Shown here: positions 50,655 to 60,363 of the stretch, piece after piece
How positions within the stretch are numbered: position 1 is the first letter of the stretch
How the letters are laid out: every line of letters starts with the position of its first letter
Assembly (NCBI GenBank): GCA_933822405.4
Contig: CAKOGP040001736.1
Location: 2,981 to 66,980, forward strand
Direction of reading: 5' to 3'
Length of the DNA: 64,000 nt
DNA from: Cylindrotheca closterium
Taxonomy: Eukaryota > Bacillariophyta > Bacillariophyceae > Bacillariales > Bacillariaceae
The notes under the pieces: model-generated
What the model saw: only the letters and a program-made list of their open reading frames with translations
Database searches by the model: none
What the model was told of the DNA's origin: nothing
Translations under genes and position numbers: made by a program

Positions 50655-53230
50655 ACTTTCATGAGTAATTGAGAGGCTTCAACAAGCAATGCAGAACCTA
50701 TTCGAGCCAGTCCCTGTAGAAGAGGATCTTTTGTCCTGGATGCTGTCGACATCCAAGACACAGCCGTTGTATTATCGATCAATAAAGCTAAAATGTAGCC
50801 CCCATCGATGGGGCCGAGAAGTATCACACATTTGATGCAGATCCAAAGGTTGATGAGTGCACCCAGATATTCCAATGGGTTGATGTGTAAGAAACCATCA
50901 GGTAACGCTGGGTCATTAGATGAGATTTTTATTTCACGCATCTCAAAACCTGCTTCGACAAGAGTATCACGGGTCAGGCGCCAGAGGAAACTGAAATCAG
51001 CACTCCAGCCACCCAAGCCACCATAGCTTGCGTCGGAATATGCACGATGAGTGTAGTCACGATCCAGGTACAAAGCGATAGGCCGAGACCAAAGTGGGCT
51101 GTCCTCAGGCGCCAATAATGTCTCCAACAGTTGATGGATTGTAGCAACTGCCACACGCGATAGGTAGATACGAGAACATGTCCACCAGCTTCGTTTGTCG
51201 GAGAAGGCATTCTTGGCAGCCTGTGTCAGTGCATTTTGCAAGTTAAAGCTCAAGAAATTGCCCCATGGTGCAATTTCAGATGCAGATCGGACAATACCAA
51301 CAATCTTTGCCATCTCACGAGGAGAAACGCAACGTGGACGACGTTTCAGGATGTCCAACAACTGTGAGTGCAAGTCTTCCCGTTTGTAGAGTGGCCAAGA
51401 AACCGTCATATTGTGTGTATTGATACGAAATCCTAGAAACAAAAAGGTTTCTGTAACCTCAGGTTCCCACTTTTTGTCCTGGAGGCAGTCACCACGGCGC
51501 TTATCACCATGACCAAAAACCTCAAAGGCAGACATCACACTGTGATTGATTGCTTGCTTGATATGTTCAGCAAAGGCGGCAACTGCATTGTCGTCAACAT
51601 AGCTAGCATTGTACATTCGAACAAGTTCGGTCACAGACAACGGTGGGTGATGGGAATCAGCAGGGACCGTGCACAAAGGAGTAGAAGTATCAACGGCAAT
51701 GGTACATTTACGGACCAGCGCATGTAATTTGTCCAAAGGAACATCAACACGACAAGTTGCCAAGACCTCCCGTAGGTCGGCAAGAACACAGTAGAATGAT
51801 GGAGCATTCCTTGAACCAAACACCTGGCCCACTGGGACAATCAAGTAGTCTGAGTATACATATGCAAATGCCACAGCTACATCTGGATGATAAAGCACAC
51901 GTCGAAAGGCGGCTTCAATATCGTCAGCATGAACCAAAATAGGACTTGTCGGTTTGGTGATGCGCATACGGAGAACTTGACGTAGAAACCTCTTGAACGC
52001 AAACTGGTAGTGGATTGGAGGGCACTGCTCACCGGACTTATCTTGCTTTGGTTTGGGGATATAGGTGTTGATTGATCCTAAGTCGTCAGGACCATTGGAA
52101 CAGTCAATGCAAATCCGACCTTTACCTTTGTCAAAAACCCACTGGATAGGATTAATAACCAGACCTGGGATGAATTGGAACACAAACCGTAAATAGTGAA
52201 TATGATAAGCCTTCCATTCTTCTTTTGCAAACTTCTCCTCAACTTTGGAAGAATTGGCAGCAACTGCTGGATGGTTATCATATTCTTCTCTAAGGACAGT
52301 AGCAGACATAGGAGTTGTGTATTGGGCTTTGATAGGAACACCCTCAGTTTGGATGCGATAAGCCATTTCAAGTTTGAGTGGTGGGTATTCAGCCGGAACC
52401 TCTTTGTTATGCAAAGTAGAGTCAATGACATCCCATTCTGCGTTGAAATCTCGATCAGAATTGACGTATTCGCCACCCAACCAACGAATGAAATCCCCAT
52501 GTAGAAAATCGAAACGAAGAAGACCCGCAGAATTGAGCTTTGCCCGTGTAGGATCCAACCTTGTCGGAATACCCGTTGTTGGTAGAACACGTGGTTCTTT
52601 CAAACAAGCCAGCGAAGTGACAGAGGCAAAGCGACGAAGAGAGGCATATTGACGCCACTGAGGCAACGCAATAATCACGTTGTGTCTATCCACTGTCGAC
52701 AGAAAGCCCCAAGCATAATGAATCATGGATCGAGGGTTGACCTTTGCGTGGGTGCTGTAGCGATCTTTGTGTACTTTTCCAAAACCCCATTGTCTTTTGC
52801 GAGTAGTCTTCCAAGGACGAGAGAAGGGAAACTCCAAAAGCAGAGAATTTTTCGCCAAAGCCGGAGTCACCAGGGTCAGCACGTTATAATCTGTTTCATC
52901 CAAATAGTTGCTTGCCTGTACCAGGTGGGCAATCAGCATAAATGTCGGCTGAACTTGTCCATTTCCAGGAATATTTTCATGTAGCGTCTTAGTAGGAGTG
53001 TTGAATTTCTTTTCTTTTCCCCATGGTAGACACGGCACAGTCTTAAGAGGCAACTCACGAATCGGAAGATATTGCCAGTCCCAATCTCCAGGCCATCTGT
53101 TTTTGATCCGAGCTGGTGGTGTCTTGTGAAACCGACGCCTTGGGGGAACCATGATCTTTACTCTGTCTGATACCACTGGCTTGGAGTCGTGCTCCACAAG
53201 CTGGGCCCCTTCGGGTACCAGTGGATCCCA
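50351..53230 (-). CDS. Retrotransposon reverse transcriptase-RNase H
   Basis: About 948 codons from a GTG at 53197, first ATG at 53152; the frame is open up to the gag stop at 53231-53233. RT blocks: ICIDCSNGPDDLGSINTY, LVHADDIEAAFRRVLYHP, GQVFGSRNAPSFYC and the catalytic YVDD (about residue 535). RNase H follows: YSDASYGGLGG (about 717), INPLEYLGAL, LLIDNTTAVSWM and NGAADALSR (about 859), carrying the acidic catalytic residues. It copies the element RNA into DNA. Its frame equals that of the gag ORF, with a single TGA between. Confidence 0.88.
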   Translation of the reverse strand, partial: WDPLVPEGAQLVEHDSKPVVSDRVKIMVPPRRRFHKTPPARIKNRWPGDWDWQYLPIRELPLKTVPCLPWGKEKKFNTPTKTLHENIPGNGQVQPTFMLIAHLVQASNYLDETDYNVLTLVTPALAKNSLLLEFPFSRPWKTTRKRQWGFGKVHKDRYSTHAKVNPRSMIHYAWGFLSTVDRHNVIIALPQWRQYASLRRFASVTSLACLKEPRVLPTTGIPTRLDPTRAKLNSAGLLRFDFLHGDFIRWLGGEYVNSDRDFNAEWDVIDSTLHNKEVPAEYPPLKLEMAYRIQTEGVPIKAQYTTPMSATVLREEYDNHPAVAANSSKVEEKFAKEEWKAYHIHYLRFVFQFIPGLVINPIQWVFDKGKGRICIDCSNGPDDLGSINTYIPKPKQDKSGEQCPPIHYQFAFKRFLRQVLRMRITKPTSPILVHADDIEAAFRRVLYHPDVAVAFAYVYSDYLIVPVGQVFGSRNAPSFYCVLADLREVLATCRVDVPLDKLHALVRKCTIAVDTSTPLCTVPADSHHPPLSVTELVRMYNASYVDDNAVAAFAEHIKQAINHSVMSAFEVFGHGDKRRGDCLQDKKWEPEVTETFLFLGFRINTHNMTVSWPLYKREDLHSQLLDILKRRPRCVSPREMAKIVGIVRSASEIAPWGNFLSFNLQNALTQAAKNAFSDKRSWWTCSRIYLSRVAVATIHQLLETLLAPEDSPLWSRPIALYLDRDYTHRAYSDASYGGLGGWSADFSFLWRLTRDTLVEAGFEMREIKISSNDPALPDGFLHINPLEYLGALINLWICIKCVILLGPIDGGYILALLIDNTTAVSWMSTASRTKDPLLQGLARIGSALLVEASQLLMKVCPKHHPGNQNGAADALSRPQLQGKDHENSLASVIAEWSQLQTCRICLLPFELLSKIALTLKEPPTGDQYGRVTTDLLTLEPNFLPIGASDKNFPSTIYKS

Positions 53231-56200
53231 TCACCAAGTTGTACTTGGAGTCAGTTTCTTGAATGCCTTGCTCGGCAAAATATGATCGTGATACTTCTTT
53301 ATGAAATCGACAATTGGCTTCCAATCCTCTTCTTTGTAGGTGGCCGCGGACCAACGCGCATCATTCAAATCGATATGAAGACGAGTTTTGCCAGCATAGC
53401 GGCCCACCTTGTGGGTCTTACAAGTCCCGGGTTTGGAACAAGTACAATGGCCCTCAAAGGTGGAATTTAAACAGATGGGATACAATGTGTTCTTACCAGA
53501 AGTGCGTTTAGCGTGAGGATCCACAATCAAGGGATAGGTGCCCCGTTGGACCACTGGGTATAACATTTCCGACGGAGATTTCTTTCCCAAAGGAGTGACA
53601 GTATGATTCCACACAAATAGTGGACTGGTGTTACGAAAGGGAACATTCTCTTTATCATCCCGAGTACGCTCCGTCGTCTTTGGCTTTGGTAGGTCCAAAA
53701 GCCGTGAAGGCGCAGCTTTTTCAGGGGCAAAGAAAGGTGAAGAAGACATCGCCCACGAACATTCGTTTGGAGCAGTATACCGACCAGCTCCCCAATTGCG
53801 CTGTATGCGAGTATAGTAGTCATGAAGAACATTTACTACACTCTCCGTCTGAGCCATAAAACCTGCACTATTCGTTTTTGACGGCACCGACATAAATACT
53901 GCATTACGGTCATTTGTGGGCCACGCATCACTAATACCATAATTTTCCACATCATGTCCAATACGATGGTCAACGAACTTCTTCAGAATGTGAAATAGTT
54001 CACTTAAATCGCGAACGTAAGCAGCTGTACACTGTGCAGGTGTCTGAGCCCATCTACGACCCAAATTTGTGTTCAGGACATATTGACATATGTGTCGCAA
54101 ACAATGACCAAAGAGTGAACTGCAGAAAAGTTCATCATTGTAATCTCCGTTATCCGAAGTTGGGTTTGTAGAGCCCAAGAGTGCAAAATGATAGTATATC
54201 ACCATTGCAAATTCTTTCATCTGCTGCCAACTTAATCCGTCACTTGGTAGGTAATCAGAAGAAAAGTCTTCCGAAATACAGGGTAGGAATGCTAGCAATG
54301 AAAACCGTTTGGACGTTCCTGGTGGTGGAGCGCTGTCAGGATCCACCCACCATGTAGCAATATCAAAACTACGCTTGATGAAGGCGCTGTCCATTACGGA
54401 CCGCAAATCACATTGTAGCTCTCCAACTTGCGAGAATGTTCCAAATTGGTATTTGGTTCGGTACTCTATAGCCGTACAAACAATATTCGCAGCCACACTG
54501 CCATCATTTTTGTAATCAAAACCTTCCAGACATCTACGCCCAATTTCTGTTGGTAGTCCAAATTGGAGAACGTCAGATGCCATTCGATCACCGAGAGATG
54601 TTCGCACCATCCCCACCGTAGGAGGGACTGGATGCAACAACCAATATCCAATTGCCTTCAATTCCGGGGGGCAACAAATGCGCTCCATGTCCGAGTTAAT
54701 ACTGGCAGTCCGCACAGGGGTATATTTGGACCGCAAATTTGGCTTGTTTGTGGTGAATCCGGGATGGGCCGGATAATAACCCATCGGATACATTGCACTT
54801 CCGTACCCTGCGGGATAAGATAGGTTTGGATGCGAAGCAGTATACATGTGAGGAGAAGGTATCCCTGGCGATGCTGGAAACATCTGTTGATGGTGCATCG
54901 GTGTTGGCAACCCAGGCGTCGGCAATCCTGTGTTATGTCCAGCAAACGGGGACGGGCCCCGAGGGGTAGGATCAATTTGGACTCGTGGACCTTGTTGAAA
55001 TGGAGAATTCCATGTTGAATTGTGGATTCCATTAGGAGGCATACCTTGGGCTGGCGACTGGAGTGGTATGTTTGTACCGTTCATAACACCAGCAAACGGA
55101 TTACCTCCTGTGGCATCGTGGAAACAATTGGAATTGGGATGATTGACACCCATGTGACGATTTTGCAAAGGAGATGGCGTCACCGCTGGCAGCTGTCTAT
55201 CCGCAAAAGATTGGGTCCCAGCATGATCTTCAGGTGGCTCATAATTAGTTCCGTGCCCATCTTCGAAATGACCATCCTCAGTAAGGACGATCAAATCTCC
55301 ACGAGCTGGTACCGGTGTACGAATTGGTGCTTGACGCAAGCTAGGCTTGTGGCGCTTAGCCGCCTGAATGAACTCTGCCATGTCATCATCCACAGGCAGA
55401 CCGGCAGGTGCTGCACTAGGCAACGGCAACCGTTGGGCAACATATCCTTCAGGATCTTGAGCAGAGGATGGGAGTGGTCGAGGTGTATATTGCAAGTACG
55501 ATTCCGGAACCTCACTCCCAGGATCTAAATCCAGCAACTTGTACCATTTGGATACACGACCATCCCATGACCTTTCTTCATCTTCATATGGGAAGAGGTA
55601 GTTGACAAAGGCTTGACATTCAGCAGGTAAAGTTGTACCCAAAGCTTCAGGAAAGGAATCCGACACACGCATGTTGTGCATCTTGACACGAGCACGCATC
55701 TTGAATCCAAGAGGCGACGTTGGCAAAGAGGCACTGCGATAAATGATTTGCATGAGATGGCTTCTGAGGAAACGATCCATTTGTTCTTGGAATGGGGAGA
55801 GCAAAGCCTTATCCAAAACTTGATCGTTGTCGAGATCTTCCTTGGTGGGGAAAGAATACCAGAGTGGCATAGCATCCACAACAGGGACAGCAAAACTTGC
55901 AGGACTATCTTTAACGGCCGTGAACCAAGATTCAATAATTGGCTTTCGTGTCTTCATTAGATGAAGAAGACCCGAGAAGACCTTTTTCCGATTAGCAATA
56001 CTATTCTGAAATTCATCAAAACCGCCGCTCGCAGGCCAAACAAAACCCACAGGACAAGCAGACATGGTTGGAAAGAAAAGAATTTTCCAAGCATCACGAT
56101 TGAATGGTTTATTACCAATTGCATCTCCATCTGTCATCAAAACAGGAAGAAGAGCTTTGGCAAAGTCAATTCGATTGCCCGTCAAAGGGGACGCAAAAGT

Positions 56201-56746
56201 ATGTCCGGACATTGATCCCAACAGAAAATGGGTCTGTTTTGTGGGATCACTAACATACTGGCGCGCAAGATCATTGGTGACAATTTCCCCAAGGGGAGCC
56301 GGAGCTCCACACGTATTGGGTTCCAATATATCCGGTTTGGTCAAGACCGGATTGGAAATAAACATAATGTGACATGGCTCTCCATCTTCACCTTTCCTGA
56401 CCAAAAGGGCAAAACCAGGAGACAATGTTTCTCCATTTCTCAACCGCTGGGCTGTAGTCAACTGAGGATCGTTCCACTTGTCAAACAGTTGCTCCAACTC
56501 TTCCATCCGTTGATCCTCGGGCTCCAAATCCTCCGGGCAGGTCACCTGATATACCGGGGTGGTGGTATTGGTGACAGGGTGGCCGAATGATTGATGGATT
56601 GTTTTGTCCAATCTCATTCCTCGCCTAGGATTGATGAGTTGATCGTGGATGGTCAAGTCTTTATGGGGCAGACGAGTGAGCTGATCCCAGAAGGTACGGC
56701 CGCGGGTTCCATGTTCCGACGCGAAAGCATCAGTCAAGAACTTCAT
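53231..56746 (-). CDS. Retrotransposon gag-like protein
   Basis: 1171 codons from ATG 56746 (MKFLTDAFASEHG); a GTG 51 bases upstream extends the frame. The first half is globular with no recognised domain. The middle has Pro/His/Gly-rich sequence (PSPFAGHNTGLPTPGLPTPM). Near the C-terminus is a Cys/His cluster (FEGHCTCSKPGTCKTHKVG) that could be a zinc-knuckle-like nucleic-acid site though not a classic CCHC box. Position first in the element supports a gag role; this is inference. It ends at TGA 53231-53233, after which the RT frame continues without shift. Confidence 0.7.
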   Translation of the reverse strand: MKFLTDAFASEHGTRGRTFWDQLTRLPHKDLTIHDQLINPRRGMRLDKTIHQSFGHPVTNTTTPVYQVTCPEDLEPEDQRMEELEQLFDKWNDPQLTTAQRLRNGETLSPGFALLVRKGEDGEPCHIMFISNPVLTKPDILEPNTCGAPAPLGEIVTNDLARQYVSDPTKQTHFLLGSMSGHTFASPLTGNRIDFAKALLPVLMTDGDAIGNKPFNRDAWKILFFPTMSACPVGFVWPASGGFDEFQNSIANRKKVFSGLLHLMKTRKPIIESWFTAVKDSPASFAVPVVDAMPLWYSFPTKEDLDNDQVLDKALLSPFQEQMDRFLRSHLMQIIYRSASLPTSPLGFKMRARVKMHNMRVSDSFPEALGTTLPAECQAFVNYLFPYEDEERSWDGRVSKWYKLLDLDPGSEVPESYLQYTPRPLPSSAQDPEGYVAQRLPLPSAAPAGLPVDDDMAEFIQAAKRHKPSLRQAPIRTPVPARGDLIVLTEDGHFEDGHGTNYEPPEDHAGTQSFADRQLPAVTPSPLQNRHMGVNHPNSNCFHDATGGNPFAGVMNGTNIPLQSPAQGMPPNGIHNSTWNSPFQQGPRVQIDPTPRGPSPFAGHNTGLPTPGLPTPMHHQQMFPASPGIPSPHMYTASHPNLSYPAGYGSAMYPMGYYPAHPGFTTNKPNLRSKYTPVRTASINSDMERICCPPELKAIGYWLLHPVPPTVGMVRTSLGDRMASDVLQFGLPTEIGRRCLEGFDYKNDGSVAANIVCTAIEYRTKYQFGTFSQVGELQCDLRSVMDSAFIKRSFDIATWWVDPDSAPPPGTSKRFSLLAFLPCISEDFSSDYLPSDGLSWQQMKEFAMVIYYHFALLGSTNPTSDNGDYNDELFCSSLFGHCLRHICQYVLNTNLGRRWAQTPAQCTAAYVRDLSELFHILKKFVDHRIGHDVENYGISDAWPTNDRNAVFMSVPSKTNSAGFMAQTESVVNVLHDYYTRIQRNWGAGRYTAPNECSWAMSSSPFFAPEKAAPSRLLDLPKPKTTERTRDDKENVPFRNTSPLFVWNHTVTPLGKKSPSEMLYPVVQRGTYPLIVDPHAKRTSGKNTLYPICLNSTFEGHCTCSKPGTCKTHKVGRYAGKTRLHIDLNDARWSAATYKEEDWKPIVDFIKKYHDHILPSKAFKKLTPSTTW

Positions 56747-56900
56747 GATGAGGCAGCAAGCAGGGATGGTGCGGCGGAAGGGAAGATGAAAGAGCACTAA
56801 AGGTCAGGTGTGATAGAGCGTAAATTCGACAGCTAACACAGGCAGTTTTCGCAGATCAGATCTACTACTCTTCGCCAACAACTTGATTCGAGAGTATTGA

Positions 56901-56942
56901 AAGAAAGAAATAAACGTATTTCTTGATGTATACTCGCACACA
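56901..56942 (-). repeat. A1 repeat (42 bp)
   Basis: Identical to 48914-48955. It marks the 5' end of the retrotransposon in element orientation, about 155 bases upstream of the gag ATG. Identity with A2 stops abruptly on both sides. Confidence 0.85.
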
Positions 56943-57257
56943 GGTGACGTACACGTACAAGAAACAGACGTTGACTTTTGGTGTCATGCCAAAATTTCGG
57001 AACGATGACGATGACAATGATGATGAGACCAAGAATATAAAACAACTCTCTCCTCTAAAGCACGAATTGAATTGATTCGCTCCCACTTCTCCCCACGTCT
57101 AAACATGATTGAGAGAGTATAAAGTGAAGAAAATCGATCCTGGATTCCTTAGATATTACGACAACCATCTTTGTCAAAGCTGCCTATGATATCAAAGTGC
57201 TGCTGAAAGTCTTTCATTCAACAACTGAAGACAAACCAAGGGTCACAACCCATCAGG
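56943..57257. other. Flank between retrotransposon and GT92 gene
   Basis: 315 bases of 5' flank of the glycosyltransferase gene; a gatgacgatgacaatgatgatga run lies near 57003. With 48437-48704 it would make an original spacer of about 580 bases. Confidence 0.5.
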
Positions 57258-60200
57258 ATGCCTCTTCCAAGACAGAAGCGTCCTCGGCAAACGGTATCCT
57301 GGTCATCCTTGTCGTCGTCTTCACTGCCCAATAACCCATTGTTATATCAGAAGAAAAAGAAGGTCATCAAGAACCGGGAAGTCCAAGCCTTTATCTTTGT
57401 CATATTCTCCTTGGCCGTCTTTCCTTTATTATTTCTCCATCAATCTCTTTTGCCATCAGACAGCAAGCATCATCACAATCATTCCAATAAGAATGAAACC
57501 AAGATTCAAAATTCACTGAACGATTACTACAAACAACGACAAGAACATCGAGACGAGCAACATCATGATTGGAAACCAAAGCCTGCTCCATCCACTATTG
57601 GTAGTCACAACGAAAACAACGACAAAGTTTTGATGGCCTATTTGGAGCCAGTGGATACGATTACTATGCTTTCTGCTTCCGGCGATGGTGGAGGTGACGA
57701 TTCCAGCGATAAGCCTCGTTTCATCCGTCAGACTTCGGCCAAACGACTCACCACGGTCGTCTTTCCTAGGCCGAAAGCATCCGATAATGGATCTCCAAAG
57801 AAGGATCCAAGTGATGTTTGTTCTAGCCTGATGCAAGACTTTCCCATTGACGAGTTTCCAATGGAGGACCCCTACTTGCCATGGATTCATGACTATTTTC
57901 CATCTGCAAATGGCAAACACATTCAATTTGTAGCACAGAATCGACGGCGATGTCAGACTGGAAAGGGAAAGGAACAAGTCATGAAATTTTGGGAGCCACA
58001 AGTAGCCCTCTTTCAATCTATTCCAGTGACAGTCGTTATCAAAGGCAATGGTGATGGATCGACCAACAACAACAACAATAAGAATGATCCACCAACCTAC
58101 ACCCAAGACGACCAGTTCTTTCTATCTTCAAACATGGAATCTGCCACGCACAAGGCGACTCGGTTTCAATGTCACTTTCATACTACTGCGAATGGAGCAA
58201 CAGCAGCAGCAGCAGCAGCAACAGCATCCGTAATCACATTTTCGGAACACAACTTTGACTATGAATTTGTGAATTGGCGCAAAGGACGCAAGACCATGCT
58301 CAATCGACAGCAGGCGGGCAAAGACTTGGGAAGTTATTGGCTGTCACAGCTACTCTTTCGCTGTCCTGTACCATCAGAACTACAGCCATTGCTTGCTGAT
58401 GGTAATAGCGAACCAAGAGTTTATTTGGACCTGATCCCGATTCGAACTCCAGTGCGAACACGGGAGCTATTGTTGACGACCAACAGTACAGGACCGGGCA
58501 ATGTTCTGAATAGAATACCCATGCTGGATTTAAAGAAGGCTTTTGGTGACAAGCATCTCCTACCAAGAATTCAAGATGCTGGAAGGGTAAGGTCGAATGC
58601 TGAAGTGGAATGATGCAACGAAAGGATTTTTCATTTTCATTCTCGTCATTCTCATCTTCTTTCGATTCCAATTTACCAATGCATTTCAGTGGGCCAATCT
58701 TCCCTTGTGTCCAAGAGAGACAACGGGGTCTGCCATCTCGACTCCTTTCGAGCAACAACAACAAAAGCACCAATTGGTGGCATGTACCTGGACTGCATCC
58801 TCGTACACGAGACGAGGAGGTGAGTCAGTCAGACGGGATGAATCATTTCATTCATTCGTTCACCATGTTGATCGTGGATTTTGTCTTTCTCACAACATTT
58901 CCATCGCTCTATTATACCAACAGATACATTCACAATTTCGGACAGCGGCATGCGCTTGGAAGAATGGATTCGCTTTCATTTGCAAGTCGGGTTTGATCAC
59001 TTGTAAGTCACAAACTTCTCGCGAACGTACATTGTACTGTCGATCCAATCAGTCTAATCCTTGGTTCCAAACAATCTTCAAATAAGTAGGTATATATACG
59101 ACAATTCGGATGGCAATTCCACTGACCTCTTGGATGTCACAAACAAATTCGGCAAGGACTCGGTCACCTACCATCGGTGGCCCTGTCGCGTTTGCAACAA
59201 TAATCGTAAGTGCCTCCATGAATACAAGAGCACACTTTCAATTCTAAACCATTTTTCTAACACATCCTGCCTCTGATGCTTCACGAAATAGGTCCAGCAC
59301 ACAAGAATCCTGGTGAAAGAAGTTCCCAGTATGCCGCCGAAGCTTCCTGCCGAGAACGATATGGAGATTCAACAGAATGGATGTCATTCATCGACACGGA
59401 CGAGTATCTGGTTCCCATGCAACGCAATGAACAAGGGGATTACCACTGGAAGCCAGTCTTGGAAGAGATGGATACAAATGGAATTTCTATCATGAAGTTT
59501 CTATCTAGTCGAGGGCTCCCAAGAGTGGATTTGATGGAGTGAGTAGTAGTATCCAAATTTTGACTGCTGTGTTGTTGGTTGACTTTGCTTACCCTCTTCT
59601 TGTTACTCGCATTATTTCTTCCCTTTAGAATCATGGAAGATCAATCTTCTTGCGTAGACCCAAATGATGTGACGGGAGAGAACAAAGACAAGACGGAGCC
59701 TTGCATTGCTATTTCGCCAAACAAGACCACGTACTTACAAGTTTACAATTGCGACTACATTCGTCCACCCAAGCCGGAGCGATTTCAAAGGGCCATGAAA
59801 CAAATCTACCGACCGTCTCATGTTTTAAGCCACTTCGTCCACTACTCAACTGTGACTGCGGATTTGGCCGAAACTTACTCGGACTTTGTGGAGAAAAAGA
59901 AAGATCGCGGTGATAGCACCAATGATCAAGACGAATTCATCCTTCGAGAAAAGGATCCCAGATTCAAAGTCCAATCGAAGGAAGTTTTTGTCAATGAGTT
60001 GACGCAGGGGGCTTTGATTCATGCACGGAGCATCTTGCCACACGAAACCCGCCGGAGAAGTGCTGAATGCTTTGCCCATTCCAAGTTCAAGTGCATGCTG
60101 GGATATCTCTGTGATGATAGCGTGGACTTTTCCGATGAGAAACACAAGGAAAATGATTTTACCAATCCGGATGGAAGCTATTGCAATTGCTGGAGAAATC

Positions 60201-60259
60201 CAGTTGTGGATGATGTTCTTGGTCCCGTCTTACTAAAGAGACTACAGCTAGATAATTGA
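57258..60259 (+). CDS. Glycosyltransferase family 92 (DUF23), 6 exons
   Basis: Coding segments 57258-58586, 58690-58819, 58924-59002, 59090-59205, 59292-59538, 59629-60259; introns 86-104 bp, GT-AG, phases consistent; 843 aa. A short basic head precedes one membrane span (about residues 44-62, FIFVIFSLAVFPLLFL), then a low-complexity stem with Asn, His and Ala runs. The catalytic part has HQLVACTWTASSYTRRG, MRLEEWIRFHLQVGFDHL, then YIYDNSD across intron 3, WMSFIDTDEYLVP with the DxD motif, and a Cys-rich end (CFAHSKFKC). This matches GT92 enzymes, Golgi type II galactosyl- or related transferases. The donor is not shown. Convergent with the ankyrin gene, 104 bases apart. Confidence 0.87.
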
Positions 60260-60363
60260 TGAAGCATCCACACAAAATGTTTCTAATTATGATTCATCGT
60301 TGCACCATCTTTACTTGTTATCTACTCAAGCACCTTCATTTCGCAACCATTGGACTCCCTTAT

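Larger units (their letters stand above)
48705..56942 (-). mobile_element. DIRS/Ngaro-like tyrosine-recombinase retrotransposon
   Basis: About 8.2 kb. In element orientation (minus strand) the order is a 42-bp A1 repeat, gag-like ORF, RT-RNase H ORF, overlapping tyrosine recombinase ORF, then B1 (147 bp), a spacer with the A2 copy (42 bp), and B2 (147 bp). No integrase, aspartic protease or LTR is seen; the recombinase replaces integrase as in DIRS, PAT and Ngaro elements. No methyltransferase domain was recognised, which is closer to Ngaro. The repeat pairs are identical and the three ORFs are long, so insertion looks recent. End points are set by the repeat limits and could move by tens of bases. 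Confidence 0.85.
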
